NCBI GenBank assembly: GCA_001897035.1 | Contig: MKRS01000480.1 | Coordinates: 1-7,753 of the forward strand | DNA from: Bacteroidales bacterium 45-6 | GTDB taxonomy: Bacteria > Bacteroidota > Bacteroidia > Bacteroidales > Dysgonomonadaceae | Reading direction: 5' to 3' | DNA: 7,753 nucleotides | Shown here: piece after piece, positions 7,031-7,753 of the stretch | How the letters are laid out: each line of letters starts with the position of its first letter | Numbering within the stretch: the stretch's first letter is position 1 | Notes under the pieces: model-generated | What the model was told of the DNA's origin: nothing | Databases searched by the model: none | What the model saw: only the letters and a program-made list of their open reading frames with translations | Program-made: the position numbers and the translations under genes

Positions 7031-7753
7031 ATGAAAATGAAAAACATGAAATTAAGATCAAGAACAATATATGCACTCGCAGTAGGCGCCACCTTCTTTT
7101 TGGGTGGGTGTAGCGTAGACCTGACTGAAAACAGCATTACTCCCGCATCCTTAGATGCTTCATTCACTGTCGCACCGGTGGCTTCTTCCCCAAATAAATT
7201 TATGCTCACTTCGGGTAACGAAAACTATATCTTTTCCCAATGGGATTTGGATGACGGTGCTGGATTTAACCGGGGAAACAATGCCATGCAAATATTCCTG
7301 CCGGATGCCGGCACTTACAACGTCAAGCACCGGGTGATCGGTGCTGGCGGGGTGATAAAGGATGAAACGAAGACAATTAACGTTGCCACATCCGATCCTG
7401 CTGCCGGAAATCTTGTCTTAGGCGGAAAATTCGCGAATGCAGATGATGTTAGCAAATGGACGGTTGACAATCTTACCGGAGGCATTTGCACTTTTGCAAA
7501 CGGTTGGGCCACATTCACCAATGTTGCCGGATCGTGGGGACAGGCTGCACTTCAGCAACCAATAGAGGTGGTTGCCGGAAGAAAGTACACAGTGGACATG
7601 GTATTCAAAACCGACGGTGTCACTCAAGGCTGGTTCAAGGTTTATGCTTGTACCACAAAACCAACTCCTGGAAAAGAATATGGAGGAGATATACTCATTG
7701 CTGAGGTTGCTATATGGGATAATGCTGGAGTAAAATCAGGAAAGTTTTCATCT
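7031..7753 (+). CDS. Putative surface glycan-binding lipoprotein with PKD-like domain (SusE/F position, 3' end outside window)
   Basis: The frame is open for 241 codons from ATG 7031 to the window edge. It begins with a lipoprotein signal (hydrophobic YALAVGATFFLGG) and a lipobox LGGC with Cys at 27. In-frame ATG 7046 (Met6) could also be the start and keeps the signal. Residues about 43-118 look like a PKD/Ig-like domain (WDLDDG at 71-76; PDAGTYNVKHRV at 91-102). From 126 a second domain starts (NLVLGGKF, W at 143, VVAGRKYTVDMVF, WFKVYAC), like a carbohydrate-binding beta-sandwich of the CBM4/9 kind. No catalytic motif is seen so far, but a glycosidase domain could follow beyond the edge. 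It lies 48 bases after susD in the place of SusE/F-type proteins, so its likely job is extra glycan capture at the cell surface. From memory, similar proteins occur in laminarin or beta-glucan loci; this was not checked. Confidence 0.8.
   Translation, partial: MKMKNMKLRSRTIYALAVGATFFLGGCSVDLTENSITPASLDASFTVAPVASSPNKFMLTSGNENYIFSQWDLDDGAGFNRGNNAMQIFLPDAGTYNVKHRVIGAGGVIKDETKTINVATSDPAAGNLVLGGKFANADDVSKWTVDNLTGGICTFANGWATFTNVAGSWGQAALQQPIEVVAGRKYTVDMVFKTDGVTQGWFKVYACTTKPTPGKEYGGDILIAEVAIWDNAGVKSGKFSS

Noticed and set aside
1..7753. CRISPR array, tRNA/rRNA genes, insertion sequence, phage or defence genes
   Set aside because: No regular repeats, RNA gene signatures, transposase motifs or terminal inverted repeats were found; all long frames are explained by PUL genes.

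Overview
The window looks like one end of a polysaccharide utilization locus (PUL) from a Bacteroidota genome, probably Bacteroidales or a relative. The case rests on an adjacent SusC/SusD pair, Bacteroides-type promoter motifs (TTTG, about 21 bases, TAnnTTTG), starts without Shine-Dalgarno sequences, and lipoprotein signals of the Bacteroidota kind. Species cannot be told from the sequence.

Layout. Bases 1-1947 on the minus strand encode the first 649 residues of a large envelope sensor-regulator. It has a signal peptide followed by beta-propeller repeats, and runs off the left edge before its output domain. Bases 1948-2345 form an AT-rich divergent intergenic region. It holds a plausible promoter for each direction, small symmetric elements, a possible five-codon leader ORF, and a GC-rich hairpin just before the start of the susC-like gene. 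Bases 2346-5441 encode a SusC/RagA-type TonB-dependent transporter with one in-frame TAG at codon 77. After a 32-base gap, bases 5474-6982 encode its SusD/RagB-type glycan-binding lipoprotein. After a further 48 bases, a third lipoprotein starts at 7031 and runs off the right edge. It sits in the SusE/F (surface glycan-binding protein) position and has a PKD-like domain followed by the start of a carbohydrate-binding-like beta-sandwich.

How it should work. SusD and the third lipoprotein capture a glycan at the cell surface. SusC, capped by SusD, imports oligosaccharides using TonB energy. The divergent sensor reads a periplasmic breakdown product and activates the susC promoter. Enzymes are not in the window and would lie downstream. 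The third protein's resemblance to proteins of beta-glucan (laminarin-type) loci is from memory only, so the substrate is unproven.

The main oddity is the amber codon. It replaces a tyrosine that is nearly always present in this family, the frame is otherwise intact for more than 950 codons after it, and no other in-frame TAG occurs in the window. It is either a recent nonsense mutation, a base error, or (least likely) a recoded codon. I found no clearly novel system; the other signals are regulatory details of a PUL.
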